Origin: Gemmatimonadales bacterium UBA2982
GTDB taxonomy: Bacteria; Gemmatimonadota; Gemmatimonadetes; Longimicrobiales; Gaopeijiaceae
DNA length: 64,000 nucleotides
Reading direction: 5' to 3'
Assembly: GCA_002347035.1 (NCBI GenBank)
Contig: DEAM01000009.1
Location: 98,152-162,151 of the forward strand
Made by a program: the position numbers and the translations under genes. The notes under the pieces are model-generated. The model saw nothing but the letters and a program-made list of their open reading frames with translations. It made no database searches and had not been told where the DNA came from. Position 1 is the stretch's first letter; each line of letters begins with the position of its first letter. Of this stretch, positions 18,053 through 26,233 are shown in pieces.

Positions 18053-20553
18053 CAGAAGGCTACCTCTAGCCCAAAAGTAGGTAGCACCGGAAACATCGAT
18101 ATTCCAGACCTTACAGGTGGCTCTTGTTCGTACTCATAGAAGTAGAAGAGCGGATTGCGCTGATTGTAGATGTTCAGGACGTTGAGAAAAGGGGTGAGTG
18201 TGCCCCATGACTTTTCGAAGCTCCTTCTCATGCTGAAGTCGAGCCGATGGTACGCGGGGAACCGGGAGCTGTTGCGATCAGCCAAAGCAACTGCATAAGC
18301 TCCACCATATTCAGGACTTCCACCTCCGTTCCACCAAAGTGTTCTGTCCTGCACGAAGTGTGGCCTATAGAACGTGTAGGACCCCACCGCACGCGTGTAC
18401 GGCACGCCGGTACCAAGATTGAATCGCAGCCCTCCTTCCCATCCCCATGGGAGCGGATAGCTAAGGACAAAATCCAGATCCAACCTACGATCGAAGATCG
18501 GGGGATATGTGAATTCTTGGTTCTGCTGCAGTGGGAAGAGAGGGTCAGGGAATGTGCGCTCGGCCTTGAGCAAGGAGGCCGCAACCCAACCCCTTACGTC
18601 ACCTGTCTCTTTCCGGATAAGTAAATCGGCACCGCGCGAGAATCCGTCACCGACCAAAAGATCGTCGCCCTCATCATTAGGATCATCCGCTGTATTAAGT
18701 CCGACAACACCATCAAATGAGCGGACGTACCCCTCTAAAGACCAGAACCAGTCTGCCCCCAGATAGCCCTCAAGTCCCATCTGTACTTGATCGGAAATGA
18801 TGTACGGCGTGGTTTCCCCAGCGAGCGTCCAAACATCAAGCCCTAGTGGTAGCTCTTCGTCTCTGATTGAATGGACAAACTGGGTATAACGCCCGACTGC
18901 CCCCTTAATAGCGGCGTTACCACCTGCAAAGAAACGCTTGATCGCTAATCGGGGCGCAGGCTCGCCTGCCCAAGAACCCGGATCAGGACCCCATGCGTCA
19001 AACCTTACACCAAGTTCTATGAGCCACTCAGAGGGCACCGCCCAGCGAGTCTGCGCGTATGTCCCGAGAAGCACTCCGATTCCATCAGTATCTAGAAACT
19101 CTGTCCCGCCCGTTGCAAAGCGGTTCAGGTAAGACAGACGCTCGACGCTCGAACCGAGTTGTAGTGACAGATGCTCCGTCGGTCTAGTATCTAAATCTAC
19201 TCGAAACTGCCCTTGCTGAATTCGACTACTGAATTCAGTGTCGTTGAAGTCCGGGAAGGAAAGGCCAGTTCCATATCGGCTATAGTTGGCCCGCACATCG
19301 AGAGAGCCTCCCCCAGACCTCGGATGAGTCCACCGAAGGCCGACTAGATCATTTCCCCAATCCCAGTCGAGTAGAAGCGGAAAACCGTCATCTAAGTTCG
19401 TCAGTGCAAGAACATCTTGACCTGAATACGCTGTCAGCGTGATCCGATCGCCAGAATGTGTCCAACCTTCAAAAAAGGTCTGGAAGTCTTCAAGGTGGTA
19501 TGGAAATTCGAAAGCCGGTTTCAGTAGGACATCGAAATAGGACCGTCGAGCGGACCCCCGATAGCGCAAGCTACTGAGGCCCAATGCATTTGCGGCACCA
19601 GTCGGAATCCGACCGTCGACTGCAGCGCGCGTCGCTAGAAGCGAAAGACCAACATCTGCACCGAAATCAGAGTCGCCCGGACTAGATTCGATCTCGAGGA
19701 CAGACGAGACTCGTCCACCGTGCTCGGCAGGAAACCCCCCGGACTGTAGTTCTACACGGTCGAGCATATCTACGTTGAAAACAGAGAAAAGACCGCCAAG
19801 GTGGAACGGACTAAACACAGGGACACCGTCGAGGAGAATAAGGTTCTGGTCCTGTGATCCTCCCCGGACATGGAACCCAGCGGAGAAATCAGAAGTGGAT
19901 ACAACACCCGGCAGAACTTCTACAGCACGAACCGGATCCGCCTCCGCTAATCCTGGAATGGCTCTGAGTTCGGCTAGATTCAACTCGCGAACCGTGACTC
20001 CACCAAGTTCTTCGAAGCGAGCCCGTTGACGACTCGCGATAGCCTCAACGGAAAGTCCCTGGAGTTCTAGCGCACTCCTTTCCATCTCTATCTCGAGATC
20101 CAACGTCTCACTAGGCCCGAGCACAATCTCTTCAATCTGCTCTGCGTAGCCCAAAGCCACGACACGAACCGTGTAAGTGGCTGATGGGACGGAGTAGAGA
20201 CGGAATAGGCCGAGCCGATCAGTCTCCGTTCCCGCAGTAACGCTCTCGTCAAGAAGAAGGGTCACTGTGGCCCCGTAGACCGCTGCACCTTCAACGTCTC
20301 GCACCTGACCTTGAATCGTCGCGTCTTGCGCATCCAGTTGCATTGGGACCAACTGAAGCAAGACGAACGTCCAAAATCCTGTAACTGCCCACCATCGTCT
20401 ACTTCGAACCCGCGTCGAAGGCTTCAGGATTATATCGCTCCTCCCCCATCCTGGAGTACCGGGCAATTCAACTAAGTTAGCCGCCCAGAAATCATCCTTT
20501 GAAGAATTACCCCAACCCATACGGTTGCCGGTATTAAAAATATTCACAAGCAA
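18052..20553 (-). CDS. TonB-dependent receptor with carboxypeptidase-regulatory-like N-terminal domain
   Basis: Outer-membrane transporter. After a hydrophobic leader (around residues 53-75, ending MQLDAQD) it has a CarboxypepD_reg-like domain (TIQGQVRDVEGAAVYGATVT). The plug follows, with PGVVSTSDFSAGFHVRGGSQ and LILLDGVPVFSPFHLGG, and then a long barrel ending in aromatic LEVAF. The true start is uncertain. The longest frame begins at TTG 20553, but the leader would sit about 50 residues in, and a strong GGGGGAGGAG tract lies upstream of a possible CTG start near residue 41. It takes up an unknown substrate with energy from TonB. The coupled downstream lipoprotein is its probable partner. 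Confidence 0.85.
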   Translation of the reverse strand: MLVNIFNTGNRMGWGNSSKDDFWAANLVELPGTPGWGRSDIILKPSTRVRSRRWWAVTGFWTFVLLQLVPMQLDAQDATIQGQVRDVEGAAVYGATVTLLLDESVTAGTETDRLGLFRLYSVPSATYTVRVVALGYAEQIEEIVLGPSETLDLEIEMERSALELQGLSVEAIASRQRARFEELGGVTVRELNLAELRAIPGLAEADPVRAVEVLPGVVSTSDFSAGFHVRGGSQDQNLILLDGVPVFSPFHLGGLFSVFNVDMLDRVELQSGGFPAEHGGRVSSVLEIESSPGDSDFGADVGLSLLATRAAVDGRIPTGAANALGLSSLRYRGSARRSYFDVLLKPAFEFPYHLEDFQTFFEGWTHSGDRITLTAYSGQDVLALTNLDDGFPLLLDWDWGNDLVGLRWTHPRSGGGSLDVRANYSRYGTGLSFPDFNDTEFSSRIQQGQFRVDLDTRPTEHLSLQLGSSVERLSYLNRFATGGTEFLDTDGIGVLLGTYAQTRWAVPSEWLIELGVRFDAWGPDPGSWAGEPAPRLAIKRFFAGGNAAIKGAVGRYTQFVHSIRDEELPLGLDVWTLAGETTPYIISDQVQMGLEGYLGADWFWSLEGYVRSFDGVVGLNTADDPNDEGDDLLVGDGFSRGADLLIRKETGDVRGWVAASLLKAERTFPDPLFPLQQNQEFTYPPIFDRRLDLDFVLSYPLPWGWEGGLRFNLGTGVPYTRAVGSYTFYRPHFVQDRTLWWNGGGSPEYGGAYAVALADRNSSRFPAYHRLDFSMRRSFEKSWGTLTPFLNVLNIYNQRNPLFYFYEYEQEPPVRSGISMFPVLPTFGLEVAF

Positions 20554-20809
20554 AATGGCTAAGCCGCATTACTTCCATTTTTTGCAGACACTTCGGCTTG
20601 TAACACAGAAACCAGGAGTCTTCCGTTTGAAGCAAACCCAGGTGCTGTATACCAATGTTTCCGAACAAACTTATCGTGCTTTATAGCGGTTAAGCTCCCC
20701 TCATGCATAAGCCAGAACTCACGTGCCGATCAATGTAAAAGTGAAGCGCAACTAACTAGCTTTTACGAACAGTTCCATCCTCCCCTTGTGACTCATAGGC
20801 TCTGACACA

Positions 20810-21643
20810 ATGGCCCCTCTTGGCCCAGTTGGCCTGCCCGGATCACGTCGCGCCCTAGTCCACCACATCATCTTCGACCATGACTCAGGGTGGGCGAAGT
20901 GGTTTGACATCGGGCTGCTCCTGGCAATCCTGGCGAGTGTCAGCGTGGTGATGATCGACTCAGTTGCAGACTTGAATGACAACTATGGTCCCCTGCTGGG
21001 ACTCATAGAATGGTTTTTTACACTCATCTTCACGATCGAATATGTCCTTCGCCTCTGGTCCGTGCGTCGGCCCAGAGCATACGCCTTCAGTTTCTTCGGC
21101 ATCATCGACCTGCTCTCAGTGATTCCCACCTACATCAGTTTGTTTTTGCCCGGGAGTCAGTTTCTGGCAGTTATCAGAGTACTCCGAATCCTCCGCATCT
21201 TCCGAATCCTCAAGCTAACACGATACGTAGGCGAAGCTGGCGTGTTGGGTGCCGCGCTCCGTGCCTCTCGATACAAGGTGTCTGTCTTTCTTGTTTCCGT
21301 GCTATCAATCGTAGTCGTAGTCGGATCTGTGATGTATATCATCGAGGGGCCTGTGGCGGGATTTACTAGTATCCCCGTAGGTGTTTACTGGGCGATTGTG
21401 ACCTTAACCACAGTCGGTTACGGAGATGTTGTCCCACTGACTCCGATAGGTCAGGCACTCGCTTCGATCATCATGATCATGGGCTACGGTATTATTGCGG
21501 TACCAACGGGTATTGTTACTGCTGAACTGACTTCGCAAGTCAGAGTTTCCGCAAACACCAGCCGCACTTGTAAGTCATGCATGCACAAGGAAAACGACCC
21601 TAAGGCTTTATACTGCCCGAGGTGCGGTGAACCACTCGCATGA
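20810..21643 (+). CDS. Voltage-sensor potassium channel with C-terminal zinc ribbon
   Basis: A 277-residue six-helix ion channel. S1 begins around WFDIGLLLAILASVSVVMID. S4 is the arginine-rich VIRVLRILRIFRILKLTRYV, a voltage-sensor pattern. The pore has the K+ selectivity filter TVGYGD at residues 201-206. After S6 comes a short tail with four cysteines (C254, C257, C269, C272; CKSC and CPRC), a treble-clef or rubredoxin-like zinc ribbon. It would conduct K+ across the inner membrane. The ribbon probably helps tetramer assembly or senses metal or redox state; that is inference. It stands alone between a receptor operon and a transporter gene. Confidence 0.9.
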   Translation: MAPLGPVGLPGSRRALVHHIIFDHDSGWAKWFDIGLLLAILASVSVVMIDSVADLNDNYGPLLGLIEWFFTLIFTIEYVLRLWSVRRPRAYAFSFFGIIDLLSVIPTYISLFLPGSQFLAVIRVLRILRIFRILKLTRYVGEAGVLGAALRASRYKVSVFLVSVLSIVVVVGSVMYIIEGPVAGFTSIPVGVYWAIVTLTTVGYGDVVPLTPIGQALASIIMIMGYGIIAVPTGIVTAELTSQVRVSANTSRTCKSCMHKENDPKALYCPRCGEPLA

Positions 21644-21698
21644 CACGATCAGTTGGTTCTGATAATCGCGCCTAAACTCTCTGGCCAAAGAACTCAAC

Positions 21699-23198
21699 TC
21701 AACGTGCTCCCATGGTTAATTTCTTCACTTGTGGCGCGAGGCCGATTGCTACAATGCCCGCGCCTCCGGTAATCATTGCAACCGTTCTGAAAAGGTCAGC
21801 TGGAATCATGGTTTCCAGTTGGCCAGCAACCAGGCCGGCAAAAAGGTTGCCGAGCGCGGCTCCCACGAACCAGATACCCATCATCTGACCGACCCGCTTC
21901 TCAGGTGAAAGCTTTGTGATTGCGGACAAACCTATTGGCGAGATGCAAAGCTCCCCAGTGGTATGAAGGAAATACGTCACAACCAACCACGCAGGGGATA
22001 CCACATTGTCTACTGAGGCATTCGCGGCTCCCCATGCAATCACCAAGAAACCAGCGCAAAGTCCAACGAGCCCTAAGCCCGCCTTCATGGGAATCGACGG
22101 ATCCGAGTTCCGTCGCTCGAGCGCAACCCAAAGCGAACCGAAGATCGGCGCACCAATGATGATGAATATCGGGTTCACTGACTGGAGCCAGGAAGCAGGT
22201 ACTTCCCAGCCAAAAATCATACGATCCGTCAAGTCACGGGCGAAGAGATTTAAGGAGGAACCCGCCTGCTCGAAGCCAGACCAAAAGATCGCAATCAACA
22301 GAAAGAGCCAAAAAATGACTCCCATCCTCTTGTTCTCTTCTACCGTGTGCTGGCCGGCCGTCCAGAGATACACAAAGTAGAGCCCTACAATCCCAAGGAC
22401 CCCATAACCCAGCATAGTCGCGATTTGTGCAAGAGATAATGGAATCACATCCATGGATACGAGCAACCCAAACACAAATAGCACTGCGACGATCGCGAAA
22501 AAGCTTCCAAAAAAACGACGGGACTTGGCCGCAAGCTCGACCGGACTGTCATCTGTCTTGAGCTTGCCAGCTTCTCCAAGGTGCTCAGCACCGATCTTGT
22601 ACTGGATCAGACCCAGAACCATCCCTACCCCCGCTGCTCCGAAGCCCCAATGCCAGTTGCCACCTTCGCCGAGCGCCCCGGTAACTAGTGGTCCAAAAAA
22701 AGCCCCGATATTGATCCCCATATAGAAGATTGAAAATCCAGCGTCCCGGCGAGCACCGCCCTCCGGGTACAGATCGCCCACAACCGTGCTGACATTCGGC
22801 TTGAGAAGCCCCGTTCCACAGATGATGAATACCATGCCCAAGAAGAAGGCAGACGTTGTCGGGATCGCCATTGTGAAATGACCCAGGGCGATAATCCAAC
22901 CTCCAACCCAGATAGCCTTTTGCTGACCCCATAGGTTATCCGCGACCCAACCTCCAGGAAGGGCTAGGATATACACAAGGCTGGTGTACAGACCGTAGAT
23001 TGCACCTGCGGTAGCAACATCGAGTTCTAACCCAGGGTTCGCTGCATCTGTCGCAGTAACCATGAAGAGGATCAGAAGGGCCCGCATCCCGTAGTAAGAG
23101 AACCTTTCCCACATCTCTGTGAAGAAAAGCGTAGCGAGACCGCGGGGATGACCAAAAAATGTGTTATCTCGTGTCGGGCCGGATTCGGCAGTCATCAT
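21699..23198 (-). CDS. POT/PTR-family proton-coupled oligopeptide transporter
   Basis: Major-facilitator-type transporter of about 500 residues with 12-14 hydrophobic helices. The POT signatures are present: TEMWERFSYYGMRALL in helix 1 (the E-x-x-E-R-F-x-Y-Y motif), GLLKPNVSTVVGDLY and FSIFYMGINIGAFFGP. It imports di- and tripeptides with protons, which fits the many exported peptidases in this window. I place the start at ATG 23198, with a second ATG at 23195 and a GTG at 23201. AGGAG lies 10-13 bases upstream. The frame is open to 23321, but that would overlap the divergent small membrane gene. Confidence 0.92.
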   Translation of the reverse strand: MMTAESGPTRDNTFFGHPRGLATLFFTEMWERFSYYGMRALLILFMVTATDAANPGLELDVATAGAIYGLYTSLVYILALPGGWVADNLWGQQKAIWVGGWIIALGHFTMAIPTTSAFFLGMVFIICGTGLLKPNVSTVVGDLYPEGGARRDAGFSIFYMGINIGAFFGPLVTGALGEGGNWHWGFGAAGVGMVLGLIQYKIGAEHLGEAGKLKTDDSPVELAAKSRRFFGSFFAIVAVLFVFGLLVSMDVIPLSLAQIATMLGYGVLGIVGLYFVYLWTAGQHTVEENKRMGVIFWLFLLIAIFWSGFEQAGSSLNLFARDLTDRMIFGWEVPASWLQSVNPIFIIIGAPIFGSLWVALERRNSDPSIPMKAGLGLVGLCAGFLVIAWGAANASVDNVVSPAWLVVTYFLHTTGELCISPIGLSAITKLSPEKRVGQMMGIWFVGAALGNLFAGLVAGQLETMIPADLFRTVAMITGGAGIVAIGLAPQVKKLTMGAR

Positions 23199-23290
23199 CA
23201 CTAACTGAGGACTCCTGAAAAAGTAGTGGACATTCCAACAAGACCTTTCTTCAATTGAGTGTTGATACGCTCCCCACGCGAGAGGCGCTG

Positions 23291-23467
23291 ATGACCGGCA
23301 TCGTCCAGTGGCTGCTGGCAAACCCGATCTTTCTGATACCGATTCTGTTACTGGTAGCCATTTTGCTCTTTGCCATTCTAAAGAGGTTGATCAAGATGGC
23401 AGTAATCGTGGCGATAGCGAGCATCCTATACCTAGTGCTCGTAGAGTATTTCGGTGCTGGCCCATAA
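23291..23467 (+). CDS. Small two-helix membrane protein (58 residues)
   Basis: A very hydrophobic short protein. NPIFLIPILLLVAILLFAIL forms one membrane segment, KRLIK is a positively charged turn, and MAVIVAIASILYLVLVEYF is a second segment. GAGAGG lies about five bases before the ATG at 23291. An in-frame ATG at 23255 would add 12 residues. It is divergent from the POT transporter. No family is recognised. The clear helix-charge-helix pattern and good ribosome binding site argue for a real gene. Confidence 0.6.
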   Translation: MTGIVQWLLANPIFLIPILLLVAILLFAILKRLIKMAVIVAIASILYLVLVEYFGAGP

Positions 23468-23706
23468 CACGCCACTCCAAAACCGAGAGCCGCAATAGGC
23501 CAGGTATCCAATAAGAACAAATGCTGGTGAAATTCCGAATCGAGTGGAGCGACCCAAAAACAGCTGGTTCGTTTCAATTAGACCCGGTTCGTGACTGGCA
23601 ACCTAGACGACCGCTCAGGCCCCTTCGCTTGCTGTGTATGCCACAGTCTCAACATCTTGGCGTAATATGCGATCGACCCAGTCGGCCCTGATCAAGCGAG
23701 AACGTC

Positions 23707-25062
23707 ATGGGGATCCTAAAGTCGTTCAACCCTGCTAACCAAGAAATTGTCGGAGAAGTACGGGTCACGCCCCTCGTTGAGATCCCGGATATTATTAGTC
23801 GCGCCCGAGCAGCCCAGTCGCACTGGAACGCACTTGGGTTGGAAGAACGAGCGGCAATGCTAAAGAAGTCAGAGGTCATTTTTGATGAACGAATGCAGGA
23901 GCATGGAGAACTGATCACGAACGAAATGGGTAAGCCGATTAAGGAGGCCCTTTTCGAAGCTAAGTTCCTCGGAGTTGGTCTCGACCGAGAATTGGATGAA
24001 ATCGTCGAAGCTCTGCAGCCCGACGTAATCGAGGATAGGGGTGTGCGCTCAACCGTGTACCACGATCCACTCGGAGTGGTCGGTGCAATCACACCCTGGA
24101 ACTTTCCAATGTCGATGCCAAGCTGGATGCTCATGCCAGCACTAGCTGCAGGTAATACGGTGGTCTTCAAGCCGTCCGAAGAGACGCCTTTATGTGGACA
24201 GGCCTACGCAGACGTGCTGAATGAGGTGCTGCCCGAAGATGTGCTGATCGTCGCACACGGCGCGGATGACCAGGGAAAGGCGGTCGTTGCATCGGGCGTG
24301 GACATGATCGCCTTTACTGGTTCACGGGCTGTCGGTAAGCACATTCTGCGTGAAGCCAGCGGGACACTCACTCGGGTGGTGCTAGAACTCGGAGGAAAAG
24401 ATCCAATGATCGTTCTCGAGGACGCAAACCTAGATAAGGCTGCACAGTTTGCAGCCTCGAACTCGTTCAGAAACGCTGGTCAGGTCTGCGTTTCGACAGA
24501 ACGCATCTTTGTGCTTGATTCTGTCGCTGAAGAATTCGAACAGACTCTGGCTGAGTTGGCATCCGTAATGACCGTTGGAAGCGGGATCGAAGGTGCTGAC
24601 GTCGGCCCGATGGTGAACGCTACGCAGCGCGACCACGTGCTGGGTCAGGTAGAGGCCGCCGTAGCCGAGGGTGCGACTGTACTGGCTGGAGGAAAGGGCC
24701 ACCACGATAACTTTGTGACCCCCACGGTGCTCGCAGATGTCACAGGAGACATGGAAATTGCTCGGGCGGAAACATTCGGCCCAGTGGCGTGCGTGACTCG
24801 GGTTGCTTCGGTCGATGAGGCAGTTGAAATGGCTAATGACACAGCCTTCGGCCTCGGGGCTGTCGTCTTTGGTGGCGACGAAGAAGCGACTGCGTCAGTA
24901 GCCAGACGCCTAACGGCGGGGATGATTGGTATCAACCGTGGTGTAGGCGGAGCCAGTGGTACGCCGTGGGTAGGCGCAAGAGAGAGTGGCTTCGGTTTCC
25001 ATAAATCAAAAGATGGACATCGTCAGTTCACACAGACGCGGGTAGTGACGCTCGCCCAGTAA
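23707..25062 (+). CDS. NAD(P)-dependent aldehyde dehydrogenase, succinate-semialdehyde dehydrogenase-like
   Basis: A 451-residue ALDH-superfamily enzyme of the short GabD-like type. The cofactor domain has GAITPWNFPMSMPSWM and FTGSRAVGKHIL, the general base glutamate is in VVLELGGKDPMIVLED, and the catalytic cysteine is C261 in NAGQVCVSTER. The C-terminal part has AETFGPVACV and the ending ESGFGFHKSKDGHRQFTQ. It oxidises an aldehyde, most likely succinate semialdehyde or a similar short-chain semialdehyde, to the acid. There is no clear operon partner: the upstream gap is 239 bases and the downstream gene converges. Confidence 0.9.
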   Translation: MGILKSFNPANQEIVGEVRVTPLVEIPDIISRARAAQSHWNALGLEERAAMLKKSEVIFDERMQEHGELITNEMGKPIKEALFEAKFLGVGLDRELDEIVEALQPDVIEDRGVRSTVYHDPLGVVGAITPWNFPMSMPSWMLMPALAAGNTVVFKPSEETPLCGQAYADVLNEVLPEDVLIVAHGADDQGKAVVASGVDMIAFTGSRAVGKHILREASGTLTRVVLELGGKDPMIVLEDANLDKAAQFAASNSFRNAGQVCVSTERIFVLDSVAEEFEQTLAELASVMTVGSGIEGADVGPMVNATQRDHVLGQVEAAVAEGATVLAGGKGHHDNFVTPTVLADVTGDMEIARAETFGPVACVTRVASVDEAVEMANDTAFGLGAVVFGGDEEATASVARRLTAGMIGINRGVGGASGTPWVGARESGFGFHKSKDGHRQFTQTRVVTLAQ

Positions 25063-25107
25063 GGGATGTGGTGTTTAGGCCCAATTCGTATACCGCCAGC
25101 AATTCTT

Positions 25108-26079
25108 CTAGCGCAGTCGGGACTCCAGTGTGTCCAGAATGTGCGCTCGCACCTGGTCCGTCGTGCCCGCCGATACGGCATCACCCGCAAGCACATGATT
25201 CTCAGGGTCTCCAGAATCTTCGACCAGATAGGTGCTTACAAGACCGGGGCGCAGGGTGGGAATTATACGCTCAGTCTCCATGGGATCGACGATTTTATCC
25301 TCTCGCGAGTAAATCACTAGGGTGGGGACTTCGATAACCTGAAGGTCTATCATCTTAACGTGCTCAACGAGGGCCATCATCGGAAGTAGCGCGCCCGGCG
25401 GGTAGCACGTAGTCCAGTGGGTTGCCTGATCCGCATTCCTCGGCTCGAAGCAGCGCTCAGGACCTAGAACAAGCCGGGCAAGCGCACCACCCCATGGCCA
25501 GAGGAGTAAAGGAGCCAACCTATCTCGAAGCCCCAAGTTCGGTGAGATAAGCACCAAAGCTGAGAGACGACCGCGCGCCTGTTCCTGCGCTGCCGCCCAC
25601 AATGCGAGTGTGCCGCCGGTGGAGGTTGCAACAAGGACAACTTTTTCTCCAATCCTACCACCAATAGCAATAGCCTCTGCTGTATCAGCCAGCCAGTCCG
25701 CAGCTGAAGGCTCTAACATCGCGGCTCCATCTCGACCGTGACCCCGTAGCCGCGCAAAATAAATGTTCGCCTGCAGGTCATGCGCCAAGTCCGTGATGAG
25801 AGGCTCTACCTCATGCCGGTCCGCGGAGAAACCGTGTAAATACACAATTGAGACCTCCGTTCTCTCTCGAGCACCTGGATCTCGCCAGACAACCGCCTTC
25901 GAATCCCCAGGGCGCAGAGAGGGCACATTCCGTTCACTTGCAGCGATATATGCATCAAGGTCAGGACCCAGGCTGGGCTCAACCCACTCTGACTCGACAC
26001 TGGGGCGCGGACCTAAGAGCCCAATGACTGTCACGATCGTAATTACGACCAAGAAGCGGTGGTTTCGACTTGAAAACAA
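25108..26079 (-). CDS. Alpha/beta hydrolase (esterase / lysophospholipase-like), exported or membrane-anchored
   Basis: A 323-residue hydrolase. An N-terminal hydrophobic segment (FLVVITIVTVIGLLGPRP) is a signal peptide or anchor. The oxyanion strand is IVYLHGFSADRHEVEPL. The nucleophile elbow is VATSTGGTLALWA, a G/A-x-S-x-G variant. An acid residue follows in VIYSREDKIVDPMETE, and the His is in DPENHVLAGD. It likely hydrolyses an ester or lipid in the periplasm. Start TTG at 26079 is tentative. The upstream region is a divergent promoter shared with the PQQ-type protein and holds a small TATAG-TG-CTATA palindrome near 26102-26113. Confidence 0.82.
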   Translation of the reverse strand: MFSSRNHRFLVVITIVTVIGLLGPRPSVESEWVEPSLGPDLDAYIAASERNVPSLRPGDSKAVVWRDPGARERTEVSIVYLHGFSADRHEVEPLITDLAHDLQANIYFARLRGHGRDGAAMLEPSAADWLADTAEAIAIGGRIGEKVVLVATSTGGTLALWAAAQEQARGRLSALVLISPNLGLRDRLAPLLLWPWGGALARLVLGPERCFEPRNADQATHWTTCYPPGALLPMMALVEHVKMIDLQVIEVPTLVIYSREDKIVDPMETERIIPTLRPGLVSTYLVEDSGDPENHVLAGDAVSAGTTDQVRAHILDTLESRLR

Positions 26080-26233
26080 ACGGCTGGCTAGCCTATTAAC
26101 GTATAGTGCTATAGAAGCTCTAGATTATCTAACCACCCATGAGACGGTAAACCCCCAGGGTCCCTAGCGAATCACCACACTCCCGACCAGGTTGTCGCAG
26201 CGGTCGATCAGATTCTCAAGCGGATGGTGGGGT

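Noticed and set aside
23199..23321. Extended start of the POT transporter at 23321
   Set aside because: The extension is polar and unrelated to the family and would overlap the divergent small membrane gene; AGGAG marks the start near 23198.
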